NCBI RefSeq assembly: GCF_000250985.1
Contig: NW_013524646.1
Coordinates: 469,913-533,912, forward strand
DNA from: Nematocida parisii ERTm1
Lineage: Eukaryota > Microsporidia
Reading direction: 5' to 3'
DNA: 64,000 bases
Shown here: positions 20,344 through 29,060 of the stretch, piece after piece
Layout: each line of letters opens with the position of its first letter
Numbering within the stretch: the stretch's first letter is position 1
Translations under genes and position numbers: made by a program
Notes under the pieces: model-generated
Database searches by the model: none
What the model saw: only the letters and a program-made list of their open reading frames with translations
Told to the model about the DNA's origin: nothing

Positions 20344-20892
20344 TTATTGTTGAAATAGTCTATATTCTCTTTGGTGTAAATAATTGTATAATAAATGTAC
20401 TTCTATGCTCATAGATCTAATAGTAATTGTAAGTGAATGCGTATGCTGTGTAACAATTGCCAGTGGCATTAGACATACTACACCATAGCACCTGTAAATG
20501 TCTTTGTAATTTGGCTTGCTTGTAGATCTATTAATAATAAATACAACTTGGCTATCTGGCTCTATTCTTGTGAAGTGTTCGTTGTTCTCATTCATTAATT
20601 CTATTGTGTTGTTGTATATTTTGTTGTTTCTGTGCGACCATCCATCTATTATTATTGCATCGTATTTTTTATATTCTACAGTTATTTCTTCTCTTTTTTT
20701 ATCTAATAATGAAATCACAGAATTTGCTTTATATTCTGAAGAGAGGCTGTGGTAAGATATAACTTTGTGATTGGGGTAGGCATCATAAATTTCAGAAATA
20801 AATCCAGCTACATCGGCTCCCAAGTACTCATCCACTAAAATGACCTTTCCCTGCAACTCTTGTTTATTTCTTACTTTTAGCAAATAGTCCAT
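20344..20892 (-). CDS. Hypothetical protein (182 aa)
   Basis: Unrecognised. The frame is open upstream to an ATG at 21012, but that extension would overlap the opposite-strand gene at 20903. The internal ATG at 20892 (MDYLLKVRNKQELQGKVILVDEYLG) is therefore preferred. Alternating beta strands and helices (KVILVDEYLGADV, YDAIIIDGWS, DSQVVFIINRS) suggest a Rossmann or RecA-like fold without a Walker A motif. An Elongator Elp5/Elp6-type subunit would fit that shape and the nearby tRNA-modification genes, but this is speculation. It diverges from the gene at 20903 with 10 bp between start codons. Confidence 0.6.
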   Translation of the reverse strand: MDYLLKVRNKQELQGKVILVDEYLGADVAGFISEIYDAYPNHKVISYHSLSSEYKANSVISLLDKKREEITVEYKKYDAIIIDGWSHRNNKIYNNTIELMNENNEHFTRIEPDSQVVFIINRSTSKPNYKDIYRCYGVVCLMPLAIVTQHTHSLTITIRSMSIEVHLLYNYLHQREYRLFQQ

Positions 20893-20902
20893 TAAAAAAT
20901 AA

Positions 20903-21124
20903 ATGAAAAGCAAGCTAGAATTAAGACTGGAGACAAACAGAAATGACGTACTGAAAGAATGTCTTACAGACTTAATAGACGGCTTAGATATATCTATAGA
21001 GTCAAATGCCATAGTAGTAAAGCTAGAAGAAGAAGGAAGACTAATTAAAAATGCACATATTCTGGTGACATATACGAATTATATATTAAAGACAATTAAC
21101 CAGCTTGAACAGTTCAATAATTAA
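20903..21124 (+). CDS. Possible KEOPS complex subunit Pcc1
   Basis: A 73-aa protein. The pattern MKSKLELRLETNRND...LIDGLDISIESNAIVVKLEEEGRLIKNAHILVTYTNYIL has the beta-helix-beta-beta-helix arrangement of Pcc1/LAGE3, the small dimerising subunit of the KEOPS complex that makes t6A37 in tRNAs. Size is right for the family (about 75-90 aa). The similarity is in pattern rather than a diagnostic motif, so confidence is moderate to low. Its start is 10 bp from the divergent 182-aa gene. Confidence 0.45.
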   Translation: MKSKLELRLETNRNDVLKECLTDLIDGLDISIESNAIVVKLEEEGRLIKNAHILVTYTNYILKTINQLEQFNN

Positions 21125-21230
21125 ATCTAGAAACAATTATTTATTGAGAACTTATATTTTTATTCATTTATACAGAGATATGCGTATAAATCTAAATTTT
21201 AGAGAGTTTTCTAAGCCTTCTGGTTATCAT

Positions 21231-22760
21231 TTATTCTGAGATATTTCCTTTGTTTAAGAGAGACTGTATGTATTTAATGTAAGATTGTGTACCTCCCGAT
21301 ATACTTAACCCGCCAAATATAGGTACAAACTTCTTTGATGTACTTCCATTTCTGCAGCACAAAAGGATTCTTCTGTTCTTTGCTTTTCTTTGTATAATAG
21401 TACGTGCTTTTTTTGGATTATCAACTATCTCACTTAATGGGTAGAGGTACGCCTTGGGAACCGATATTATTTTATTCTCAGCAGATGATCTAATATCTAC
21501 AATAAAGTATGACTCTGGAGAAGAATATACAGTTTTCCATGCTATTTCAGTTGATTCATCAATCTCATCTGCACTTTTACTGTTCGTAAGGATATCTTCG
21601 CTCACATCTTTACTTGCTGTCTTATGGTCTGTCTGCTCAATTGTACTTTTAGATGTATTTTCTGGTATTTCAGTGTTTTTTGTGATTTTAATCTCCGTTG
21701 CTTTTTTTATTAAATCCGTTAACTCGCATTGTGAGAATTTTTCATCCTTTTCTTCTAAATCCTGATTTTCCTGAAATATTCTTTCTTTTTTCTGCTCAAC
21801 TGTCAGAAGAGAAGTGTCTCTACAGAGAGTACATAACTTTTTCTTAAGTGATAAGTTCATAAATTCATTTTTTAGTCCATTTATGTATGTTAGCCGATCA
21901 TCCATCCCCTCTAATCCTATAATGACTTTCATGGCTTCTGTAGCCATTAATGAGCCCACCACACCACACATACTGCCTATTATACCAGCAGACGAACAAT
22001 TGCCACTTGTATACATGCCAGTTGTTGGATGTACACATCTATAGCACAGGGTTGTAAGTCTGTATACATGCCCTTCCCATCTCAAAGATGATCCACATAT
22101 ATAAGGAATACTTCTAGACCTACAATAATCACTAAGTAAGTATCTTAATGGCCTGTTATCACCACAGTCAAGCACCAAGTCGTACAATGAACAAACACTC
22201 CACAGATTCTCTCTGGTTATTTTATTGTGTATATTATACTCCGCAGATGAAGAAAGACCAGATAAATTATCCTTGGCTTCTTTTGTCTTATATTTACCTA
22301 TTGATAATTCTTTATACAGTACTTGCCTGTTAAGATTTGACTCTTCAACTACATCAGAATCGGAAATACCAATAGTTCCCACGCCCATTGCAGATAAGTA
22401 CATAAGAACTGGCGCACCAAGGCCACCAGCACCAACTACTAGTACTCTGCTCTCTTTTATCTTTTTCTGCCCTTCTACGCCTATCTCCTTAATTATCATC
22501 TGTCTTGAATACCTGTCAATGTATGATAATGCCATGGGTCTTTCTTCTCTGCTTGATGTATTATTACTCTCATTAATATTCTCTTCACTTTCTGTGCTTT
22601 TATTGTTATTTACTGCATATATTTTCTCTACCATTATTTCTTCTTTTGTACTACTTGTTTGTACTTTGTTAGTAGTTATTCTGGGTATACATTCTACTTC
22701 TGTTTGCTCGGATTCTTCTTTTTCTTCTCTTTCAGCCCCTCCTCTCTCCGCAATTTTCAT
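21231..22760 (-). CDS. UBA4: Urm1/MoaD-type E1 activating enzyme with rhodanese domain (Uba4/MOCS3)
   Basis: A 509-aa fusion of a ThiF/MoeB-like adenylating domain (about 78-330) and a C-terminal rhodanese domain. It adenylates and thiocarboxylates the ubiquitin-like protein Urm1, the sulfur carrier for wobble-uridine thiolation. Visible are the nucleotide loop VVGAGGLG (108-115), the DNRPLR segment, zinc-binding CYRC and CTLC pairs, Cys255 in GNCSSAGIIG (E1-type cysteine position), and the rhodanese active loop CRNGSTS near residue 467. Residues 1-75 are low complexity, so M43 or M76 could be the real start. Between the domains is an acidic, Lys/Thr-rich linker (about 335-410). Ncs2 of the same pathway lies 4 kb away. 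Confidence 0.9.
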   Translation of the reverse strand: MKIAERGGAEREEKEESEQTEVECIPRITTNKVQTSSTKEEIMVEKIYAVNNNKSTESEENINESNNTSSREERPMALSYIDRYSRQMIIKEIGVEGQKKIKESRVLVVGAGGLGAPVLMYLSAMGVGTIGISDSDVVEESNLNRQVLYKELSIGKYKTKEAKDNLSGLSSSAEYNIHNKITRENLWSVCSLYDLVLDCGDNRPLRYLLSDYCRSRSIPYICGSSLRWEGHVYRLTTLCYRCVHPTTGMYTSGNCSSAGIIGSMCGVVGSLMATEAMKVIIGLEGMDDRLTYINGLKNEFMNLSLKKKLCTLCRDTSLLTVEQKKERIFQENQDLEEKDEKFSQCELTDLIKKATEIKITKNTEIPENTSKSTIEQTDHKTASKDVSEDILTNSKSADEIDESTEIAWKTVYSSPESYFIVDIRSSAENKIISVPKAYLYPLSEIVDNPKKARTIIQRKAKNRRILLCCRNGSTSKKFVPIFGGLSISGGTQSYIKYIQSLLNKGNISE

Positions 22761-22903
22761 TAAAAACTTTGTTGGTCTTCAATTCTTTTTATTTGTTCTT
22801 TCATTATGGCCGACTCAGGACCTTCCCACTCCCTTAGCAGCTTTTCTATGTCTAAGTCCATTTCCTTTTCATTAATATAAATCATTCTCTTTTCTTTAGA
22901 CAT
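22760..22903 (-). CDS. Small ORF (47 aa) overlapping the UBA4 start
   Basis: An ATG-initiated 47-codon frame begins MSKEKRMIYINEKEMD and ends QRIEDQQSF-like (exact end RIEDQQSF). Its TAA overlaps the first UBA4 ATG by one base (TAATG). It is charged and helical, with a central EKLLREWEGPES segment that does not look like random AT-rich translation. Its start is only 18 bp from the divergent N-myristoyltransferase start, the spacing seen for real gene pairs here. It is either an independent small gene or an upstream ORF controlling UBA4. No family recognised. Confidence 0.45.
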   Translation of the reverse strand: MSKEKRMIYINEKEMDLDIEKLLREWEGPESAIMKEQIKRIEDQQSF

Positions 22904-22921
22904 TCACTTTTTTATAAACAA

Positions 22922-24151
22922 ATGACAGAAGAAGAAAAGCACAAAAATACAAAAATAGAAGGGGAAACCCCTGAGAAGGTCAGAACAAAAGAAGAAAAGA
23001 TGAGAACCGCATATAAAATGGTGAATGAAACACTTTTAAAGGAGCATAAGTTCTGGTCGGCCGAACCACTTGGTAAGAAGTCGTCTGATATGGGCGATGC
23101 ACGCTGTGATAGCAGCAGCCAGAAACCCACAGAAGTAAAAATACAAGATAACACTGATATAGTCATTAGAAAGGTAAATTTACAAACCGAATTATCCAGC
23201 GTGTGTAAGTTGCTACAGGATCATTATGTAGAGGACAAGGCATCTAAGTTTAGTCTGCAGTATTCTGATGAATTTATAAAGTGGCAGCTAGAGTCTCCCT
23301 ATGTGTATCCAGAGTGGAATGTAGGCATATTTATAGGCGACGAAATAATTGGGTTTATATCTGCATGTTCTATAAATATTAGAATAAAAAATAACAAGCC
23401 AAACACAGCAATAGTTAACTTTTTATGTGTACACAGGGAGTACAGGAAAAGGAGGCTGGCTCCATTGCTTATTAAGGAAATAACAAAAGAGGTAAACAGA
23501 AAGGGAATATTCACTGCACTTTTTACTTCAGGAGAGAAATTGCCGTATATATTCACTCGGTCTAGGTATTACCACCGCATACTTAAAGAAGGAAATCTTG
23601 TAGAAAGTGGGTTCTGTGATCCAGAAGACATTGAAAAAATAACAGAAGATACAATTATTTTTCAAGACTCGCCAACTGTGCACTACCGAAGAATAACTGA
23701 AGAAGAAGTACCTTTGGCTTATAAAATGTACTGTGATAAGTACAGTAAGCCAGACATATCTATATCCGCAGACTTCACATTTGAACAGTTTAAGTATTAC
23801 GTATACGGAAGAAAAGGACTTTCTGATATGTTAATAAGCGAAGATGGAAAAGAGTTTGTTTCTGTGTTTTATTTAGAGACTAAAACTGCTATTGGCACAG
23901 AAAACATACGCACAGCATATTTGTCATATCACACAATGCAAAATGGTGTTAATAGTATGCTGAGTTTGATAAAGTATTTGAAAGACTCAGATGAGTGTGA
24001 TGTTTTAAATGCATTGAATTTAGAGTGTAACACAGAAGATATTTTGATTAAATCGGGATTTTTGACTGGAGATGGAATTATCAATTACTATCTTTTTAAC
24101 TGGGATACAGAATTAATCCAACAATATAAAAACAGCTTCATACCGTACTAA
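22922..24151 (+). CDS. NMT1: Glycylpeptide N-tetradecanoyltransferase (N-myristoyltransferase)
   Basis: A 409-aa enzyme that transfers myristate from myristoyl-CoA to N-terminal glycines. Two GNAT-like halves are seen. The first has EHKFWSAEPLG (typical NMT opening), the central IVNFLCVHREYRKRRLAPLL that forms the oxyanion and CoA site (about 165-182), and SRYYHR. The second half ends GFLTGDGIINYYLFNW, as in other NMTs. The first 40 residues are a charged Lys/Glu extension, probably for ribosome association. The C-terminus runs about 15 residues past the usual end. The start at 22922 is 18 bp from the divergent small ORF. Confidence 0.93.
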   Translation: MTEEEKHKNTKIEGETPEKVRTKEEKMRTAYKMVNETLLKEHKFWSAEPLGKKSSDMGDARCDSSSQKPTEVKIQDNTDIVIRKVNLQTELSSVCKLLQDHYVEDKASKFSLQYSDEFIKWQLESPYVYPEWNVGIFIGDEIIGFISACSINIRIKNNKPNTAIVNFLCVHREYRKRRLAPLLIKEITKEVNRKGIFTALFTSGEKLPYIFTRSRYYHRILKEGNLVESGFCDPEDIEKITEDTIIFQDSPTVHYRRITEEEVPLAYKMYCDKYSKPDISISADFTFEQFKYYVYGRKGLSDMLISEDGKEFVSVFYLETKTAIGTENIRTAYLSYHTMQNGVNSMLSLIKYLKDSDECDVLNALNLECNTEDILIKSGFLTGDGIINYYLFNWDTELIQQYKNSFIPY

Positions 24152-24488
24152 GCAGTACACAGTCTGTGCACTGGTTTGCTTAGATTAAATAAATTGTATG
24201 TTGGGTGTTCATTTTTATTATTTCATTATCTTTAAATAACTTATTTTTATATTTAAATTTTATAAACCATTCATTCTTGTATATTTATGTAAGGAAGTAC
24301 ATACGCTTTAATATTTGTAAAATGTGTAAATTTATAAAATTAGTCTATAATACAACAGGAAAATGAATTAGTCTATAATACAACAGGCAATAGAAAGATC
24401 AAACACAGGATGTACGATTGAATAAGAAGAGGTACTGTATAGAATTAACCAAATATAAAATTAAACTAAAAAATATGGTTTATTCTTA
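24152..24488. other. Intergenic region with a 21-bp direct repeat
   Basis: The 337-bp convergent gap between NMT and AMP deaminase. It holds two copies of ATTAGTCTATAATACAACAGG at 24339-24359 and 24367-24387. No gene is seen. Confidence 0.7.
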
Positions 24489-26264
24489 TTACTCAAATGG
24501 AGTGCACTGCCTTGTATATGAATACTTGTGCAGAATTTTATACTCTTCAGAAATTCTCTGTGCTCTATAGCTAAATCTAGTTGGGGGAACGTTTGTCATT
24601 GCTTGGTCGTTTACAAGACGGCCATTTACTTCGTATACACCTATCCACTCTTCCTTCTCTTTTTTAGAATAATTGCTCATTAGAACACTGTTTCTTGCTA
24701 TTTCGCACTGGTCACACGAGGAGAGTTTCCATATCTGTGATGCAATACTGTACTCTTCCATGAGTGGCTCTCTAGTATAGTGGAACTGTAATGGGTCGTC
24801 TGTTGAGAGTGATACATTCAGTCCACGCTGGAAATACAGAGGAAATGGATTTTTTCTGTACTCTATAAACAAAGAATTATTGCTAAGTGGGGACATAGCA
24901 ATCCCAATTTGCGACAGATAGTATAAATACTGCAGAACAGGAGATTTTCTGAGTTTCACACCGTGTGCAATGCTTTTAGCTGTTAGAAATGCATACACCA
25001 AATGATCAATATCCCCAGACTCACCTGAATGCGGCCGGAATACTATTGGGGATTTTTCCCTGCTCACACGCAGTCTGTTTATTAGTGTGACGTAATAGTA
25101 CATATAATACATATAGTAAGAATATGGCGGATTATCCATATGTGTCCACGCAGAGGGATGCTCCTTTTCCATACTGGTTCTCTTTGTTTTTACGCTCTCA
25201 TCATCAACAGAATCAAACCCTACTACATCAGCCATAAATCTGTCAATAATTACATCTTTATCCTCTACCGCACTCTCCTCGGACAAATCTATAAATTCTG
25301 TTTTAGGCCTGGCAGCAGATTCAATGACATCACTGAATACATTACCAAGAAACTCACCATAGTTCTTTATAGCACCATGCCCCTTGAAAATTCCGTATAG
25401 CCTCGGTACCTGTAAATACCATTTTATGTTCTTGTTGTATAGTTTGTTTTTATACACCCACCTGCTTAGCACTTCAAGTTCTTCTTTTTTCTTTCCGTAT
25501 AAGGATACTCCCCATTCACACCTTAAATATTCTTTCTCCTCAACCTCATTGATTAGTTCCTGAGTTAACTCTGCTAAATACTTACCCTTGATGTAATTAT
25601 CATGCTTTAAGAATACTTCTCTTAATATAGGTGTTCCATACGGATTGTACTTTGAATTAAACCTATCAAATCTATGAAATGTCTCTAAGTTTGAGTGCGT
25701 GCCTAAACTGTCCAAGCACAGAGTGTCCACCGTTTTATTTATCCCAGTGAATATGTCTACTAGTGTATGTGAATTTCCTAATTTATCCTTGTGTACCACA
25801 TCAAATGGTTTCTCTCTAAGCTTCTTTTTTATGTAAATCAATAATTTTTTTGAGTTCATGCTTGCTGAGTGGTGCAAGTGTGTGTCAACCTTCACCACAT
25901 TATAAAAGTCTTTATTAGAAAGATTTTTCTGCTCCATCTTCTCTTTACAGTTAAATTCGTTCAAATGGATTTTAAACTGTAATTCTAAGTACTCTAGTCG
26001 CTGGTAGCAGTAGGTTTTTAATGGTCCATTATGTATCATGGAATTAATAAAATCAACGTCTTTATGGTACTCTGTGATGCTGGGTATATCAACATCATCA
26101 CCAACGAGTGACCAGTGGAAATTACTGTACGTGGCAGATATGTCATTAGAAACAGGATATTTATGCCAAGACTTGTTTTGTTTGCTGACTCTCATGTATT
26201 TCTTTCTTAGCTCAAGTGCCTGCAATAGCAGTGGAATTGTTCTGTATAATGACTCCTCTTCCAT
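24489..26264 (-). CDS. AMD1: AMP deaminase
   Basis: A 591-aa metal-dependent hydrolase converting AMP to IMP in the adenylate pool. The zinc ligands start with DTHLHHSASM and continue with the FRPHSGESGD segment. The signature SLSTDDPLQFHYTREPLMEEY is almost identical to the family consensus, followed by IWKLSSCDQCEIARNSVLMS. It is shorter than yeast Amd1 (810), with the loss mainly in the regulatory N-terminus and in an insert near residues 340-390. Microsporidia lack de novo purine synthesis and import nucleotides, so this enzyme would balance A and G pools. The ATG at 26264 is the only good start. Confidence 0.95.
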   Translation of the reverse strand: MEEESLYRTIPLLLQALELRKKYMRVSKQNKSWHKYPVSNDISATYSNFHWSLVGDDVDIPSITEYHKDVDFINSMIHNGPLKTYCYQRLEYLELQFKIHLNEFNCKEKMEQKNLSNKDFYNVVKVDTHLHHSASMNSKKLLIYIKKKLREKPFDVVHKDKLGNSHTLVDIFTGINKTVDTLCLDSLGTHSNLETFHRFDRFNSKYNPYGTPILREVFLKHDNYIKGKYLAELTQELINEVEEKEYLRCEWGVSLYGKKKEELEVLSRWVYKNKLYNKNIKWYLQVPRLYGIFKGHGAIKNYGEFLGNVFSDVIESAARPKTEFIDLSEESAVEDKDVIIDRFMADVVGFDSVDDESVKTKRTSMEKEHPSAWTHMDNPPYSYYMYYMYYYVTLINRLRVSREKSPIVFRPHSGESGDIDHLVYAFLTAKSIAHGVKLRKSPVLQYLYYLSQIGIAMSPLSNNSLFIEYRKNPFPLYFQRGLNVSLSTDDPLQFHYTREPLMEEYSIASQIWKLSSCDQCEIARNSVLMSNYSKKEKEEWIGVYEVNGRLVNDQAMTNVPPTRFSYRAQRISEEYKILHKYSYTRQCTPFE

Positions 26265-26689
26265 GCTTATATAAATTATTTCTTAAAACACTAAATATTT
26301 AAATCATATACCATAAATTAATATTATTTTTAAGCCAAACAGTCATAAGTAAGTGCAATATTATATTATATTTTACACACTGTATTAAAAAAACTGCACA
26401 CTGCAAATTTACTGTTGTATTATAGTATAAAAGAAAAACATTTATTATTTATTGGTATTTGTGTAATAAATAACTCAGGTATAAGAGTATTTATTGGTAT
26501 TTGTGCAATAAATAGTGATAAAATCATGCATTAGAGTAAAATATTCTAGCACGCACTGAAATACTACAAAAATCAAAAGCAAGCAAAAAACGGTTTTACT
26601 AATTTTCAAGCAAAGCACTATATAAATAGTAACAACAATCTAAATAATCTACTTTATGTTCTATGAGTTTTAGTTATTGTGTATAAACC
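26265..26689. other. AT-rich intergenic region with a 27-bp direct repeat
   Basis: A 425-bp gap upstream of AMP deaminase. A 27-bp unit containing ATTGGTATTTGTG occurs at 26446-26472 and 26488-26514 with one mismatch. No gene is seen. Confidence 0.7.
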
Positions 26690-27403
26690 CTATAAATCCT
26701 CTACTCTCTGCTGTACTTTTATTAGGTTTAAAATACTCGCAGGGGAATTCTTTAATAAATCTCGCAGGAGTGCCATATGTGCCTGGTTCTCTTTTTCCTT
26801 TATTATATCGGATTTAATACGGAATGGCTCTGCCAAAATACCAGAATAGAAAGAGAAGTAAGCAATAGACTTATAAGAAACAGAATAAAACGGATAACAC
26901 ACAGACACGATCCGGTCACCCTTGAAAGCTTTTGTATACTGAACAACTTCTCCATTTGTAATCATCTTTAATATTTCATAAGCAACCTCCACAGAATAGT
27001 GACTAAGCACAATACAGCTGTAGTTGTTATTAAAGCTGTACTCCTTTAATGCTTCAACGCGAGAACTGTGCGTATTTTCCTTTGATTCAATGCGTATATA
27101 ATTATTTCCACAGAAATCATTTTCATCATTGGAAAACGTACAGTAGTGATACTCTATCATAGCAGAATCACTCTTATTAATGATTTTCTGAATTACTTCA
27201 GAAGAAAGCCGATTCTTTTCAATTACAACAAGAACTTTTCTGACTTTATTTCTGAACGTATGTGAGAGTGCTTTTCTAATCTCAGCAAAGAATCCCTTCT
27301 CAAGCCGTTCTGTAAAGCACCCAGAACAGAATGAACTTTGTGCTAAAAGAACCGATGCTATTTCTTTACAGCAAACACAATGCTTTCCTATGGCTTCTCG
27401 CAT
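26690..27403 (-). CDS. NCS2: Cytoplasmic tRNA 2-thiolation protein 2 (Ncs2/CTU2)-like
   Basis: A 237-aa protein with the pattern of Ncs2/Ctu2, partner of Ncs6 in s2U34 formation on tRNAs for Lys, Glu and Gln. The N-terminus has zinc pairs C9xxC12 and C26xxC29 (FCSGCF). An alpha/beta nucleotide-binding-like core follows (KVLVVIEKN, SCIVLSHYSVEVAYEILKMITNGE). The late segment YPFYSVSYKSIAYFSFYSGI corresponds to the PFRDIS-KEVAFYN-type motif of the family. It is about half the size of yeast Ncs2 (493). The catalytic SGG(K)DS loop is not evident, as expected for the inactive Ctu2 partner. Uba4 at 21.2-22.8 kb acts upstream in the same pathway. Confidence 0.65.
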   Translation of the reverse strand: MREAIGKHCVCCKEIASVLLAQSSFCSGCFTERLEKGFFAEIRKALSHTFRNKVRKVLVVIEKNRLSSEVIQKIINKSDSAMIEYHYCTFSNDENDFCGNNYIRIESKENTHSSRVEALKEYSFNNNYSCIVLSHYSVEVAYEILKMITNGEVVQYTKAFKGDRIVSVCYPFYSVSYKSIAYFSFYSGILAEPFRIKSDIIKEKENQAHMALLRDLLKNSPASILNLIKVQQRVEDL

Positions 27404-27435
27404 ACTTATTTTTTATTTAAATCGGATTTATTTAT

Positions 27436-28188
27436 ATGGATATTCTGAGAAGTGCGCACCCAGACGGCTCTGATAATGGAAAGCAAAGAGCAGATTTACT
27501 AGAAAGTATAAAAGAAGCATCACAAGGCATAATAGAAGAAACAACAAAAATCAGCAAATGGGTAACACAAGCATCACACGAGTCACTGAGGGAGTATCAA
27601 AGACAGAAGCAGGAGTCTATTAGAACGGAAAGTTTACTGCAGACTACACTGGCGCAGCTTAAAGAGGAGCACGTAAAATTACTTGAGGAGAGGCAGATGC
27701 TAGCACAGGAGACAGAAACAGAACAAGAAGAAATAAAAAAGATAAAGGTGGCACAGCAAGAAATGGAAGAAAGGCAGGAACAAGCAACACTTAAAAAACA
27801 AGCACTAAGTACAACACTCTCACAGACCACAGCACAAGTGATTCAATTAAGAAGAACTTTAAAGCAAGAAGAGGAGAGAGAAGAAAAAGAAGGAGAGAGA
27901 ATGAAAAAGGAAATAGAGTATTATGCAAATCTGTTTAATCTGTACATTAGCACAGTTGAGGATGGATCAGTCCTATTCCTATTTAAAATAGAAGGAAATG
28001 AATACTACTTCCAAATAAGTATGACAGACACGTACAGTATAATTAAAGCCAGTATTAGTGAGAAGTGCTATAAATCAGCATTGGACGAGTTAGAATCAAC
28101 CCATGACTTTTTCTTATTTGTAAAGAGAATGAAAGAGTTATTTGAAGAGGAGAGTGCAAGAAAACAGAAAGAGAACATAACAGAATAA
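27436..28188 (+). CDS. SPC25: Kinetochore protein Spc25-like (Ndc80 complex)
   Basis: A 250-aa protein with a long coiled coil at about residues 20-165 (heptads rich in Glu, Gln, Lys) and a compact C-terminal globular domain. The C-terminal part YYANLFNLYISTVEDGSVLF with LFKIEGNEYYFQIS and a final HDFFLFVKRMKELFEEE helix follows the RWD-like domain of Spc25. Spc25 forms the inner, centromere-facing end of the Ndc80 complex. Length agrees with Spc25 (221-224 aa in yeast and human). Spc24 or another RWD kinetochore protein is the main alternative. Its start is 32 bp from the divergent Ncs2 gene. Confidence 0.6.
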   Translation: MDILRSAHPDGSDNGKQRADLLESIKEASQGIIEETTKISKWVTQASHESLREYQRQKQESIRTESLLQTTLAQLKEEHVKLLEERQMLAQETETEQEEIKKIKVAQQEMEERQEQATLKKQALSTTLSQTTAQVIQLRRTLKQEEEREEKEGERMKKEIEYYANLFNLYISTVEDGSVLFLFKIEGNEYYFQISMTDTYSIIKASISEKCYKSALDELESTHDFFLFVKRMKELFEEESARKQKENITE

Positions 28189-28478
28189 AGTATGCCCAAA
28201 TAAATCATAAAGGTAAATATATCAAGATGTCCAAGGACCAACCAGAACTATCATAAATATTAGAATTCGGGTTATATCGGGTTTATAGTAGGCTATATCT
28301 GATATAATACTGTATTGTATGGCCTAGTAGCTAAATATTACTGTGGAATGTAGTTGTAATAAGACTGAAATCATTGATATTCATAATAATAATAATTAAA
28401 GAATTGAATTTTTGTATTTTTTGTATTTTTTGTATTTTAGAATTATTTTAATTTCTTGCTGGTTATGCAGGATTTAAT

Positions 28479-29045
28479 TTACATCAGATAATTCGCATAG
28501 CCAGGGGATTTCTTGTTTTTTACCATTATACTAAAAAGGTTTTCTACGACTTGTTTTATCTGTTCATTTCTAATCCTAGCTTTCTGGGCTCTGTCATCAG
28601 TTATTTTACGCTTTATTGCACTGTTTTTAAACGTATGTGCAGGTGGCAGTTTAGGCAGGAAATCATAGTAGTTCTGTGGGTACTCTACTTGTGCGCAGGC
28701 TTCACTTATAAATTCGTGATCGGTATCTGAGGATACTTCCTCTTCTATCTCTAGCTGTGCAAGGGGGTCGCTGTTGAATTTGTCTAGTATTTCCACTAGA
28801 GAGGATTTATCGTGTTGTTTCGCAGTTGTGTTTATTTCCTGCATGAGGCAGGATGCATCTACTAGTGTAGGAGAAGTTCTTCTGCTTAGTTCGCACTGCT
28901 TCTTTAACCAGGCACTTGTGTATACCGTATAATTAAGGATGGATGTAGTGAACAGATCAAGTGCTTTGTTGTCTACTGCAGTAAACCCTTCGTTTTTTAA
29001 AATAGTGGAAATTACTGCTTCTGTAATGCTTCTTATACTTTCCAT
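28479..29045 (-). CDS. TAF8: TFIID subunit TAF8-like
   Basis: With the ATG at 29045 this is 188 aa. The frame is open further upstream, but that would overlap the opposite gene at 29061. The N-terminal 75 residues (ESIRSITEAVISTIL...ALDLFTTSILNYTVYTSAWLKK) form a bromodomain-associated histone fold. After an acidic linker comes YYDFLPKLPPAHTFKNS, the hallmark proline-rich LPxxPxxHTxK segment of TAF8, then a basic helix. TAF8 pairs with TAF10 and nucleates TFIID. It is much shorter than yeast TAF8 (510). It starts 15 bp from Rvb1 on the opposite strand. Confidence 0.72.
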   Translation of the reverse strand: MESIRSITEAVISTILKNEGFTAVDNKALDLFTTSILNYTVYTSAWLKKQCELSRRTSPTLVDASCLMQEINTTAKQHDKSSLVEILDKFNSDPLAQLEIEEEVSSDTDHEFISEACAQVEYPQNYYDFLPKLPPAHTFKNSAIKRKITDDRAQKARIRNEQIKQVVENLFSIMVKNKKSPGYANYLM

Positions 29046-29060
29046 TCTCTTCAATTTTTT

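Noticed and set aside
20893-21012. N-terminal extension of the 182-aa protein to the ATG at 21012
   Set aside because: It would be antisense to the gene at 20903 and is a low-quality translation (Ser/Phe/Leu-rich). The ATG at 20892 is simpler.
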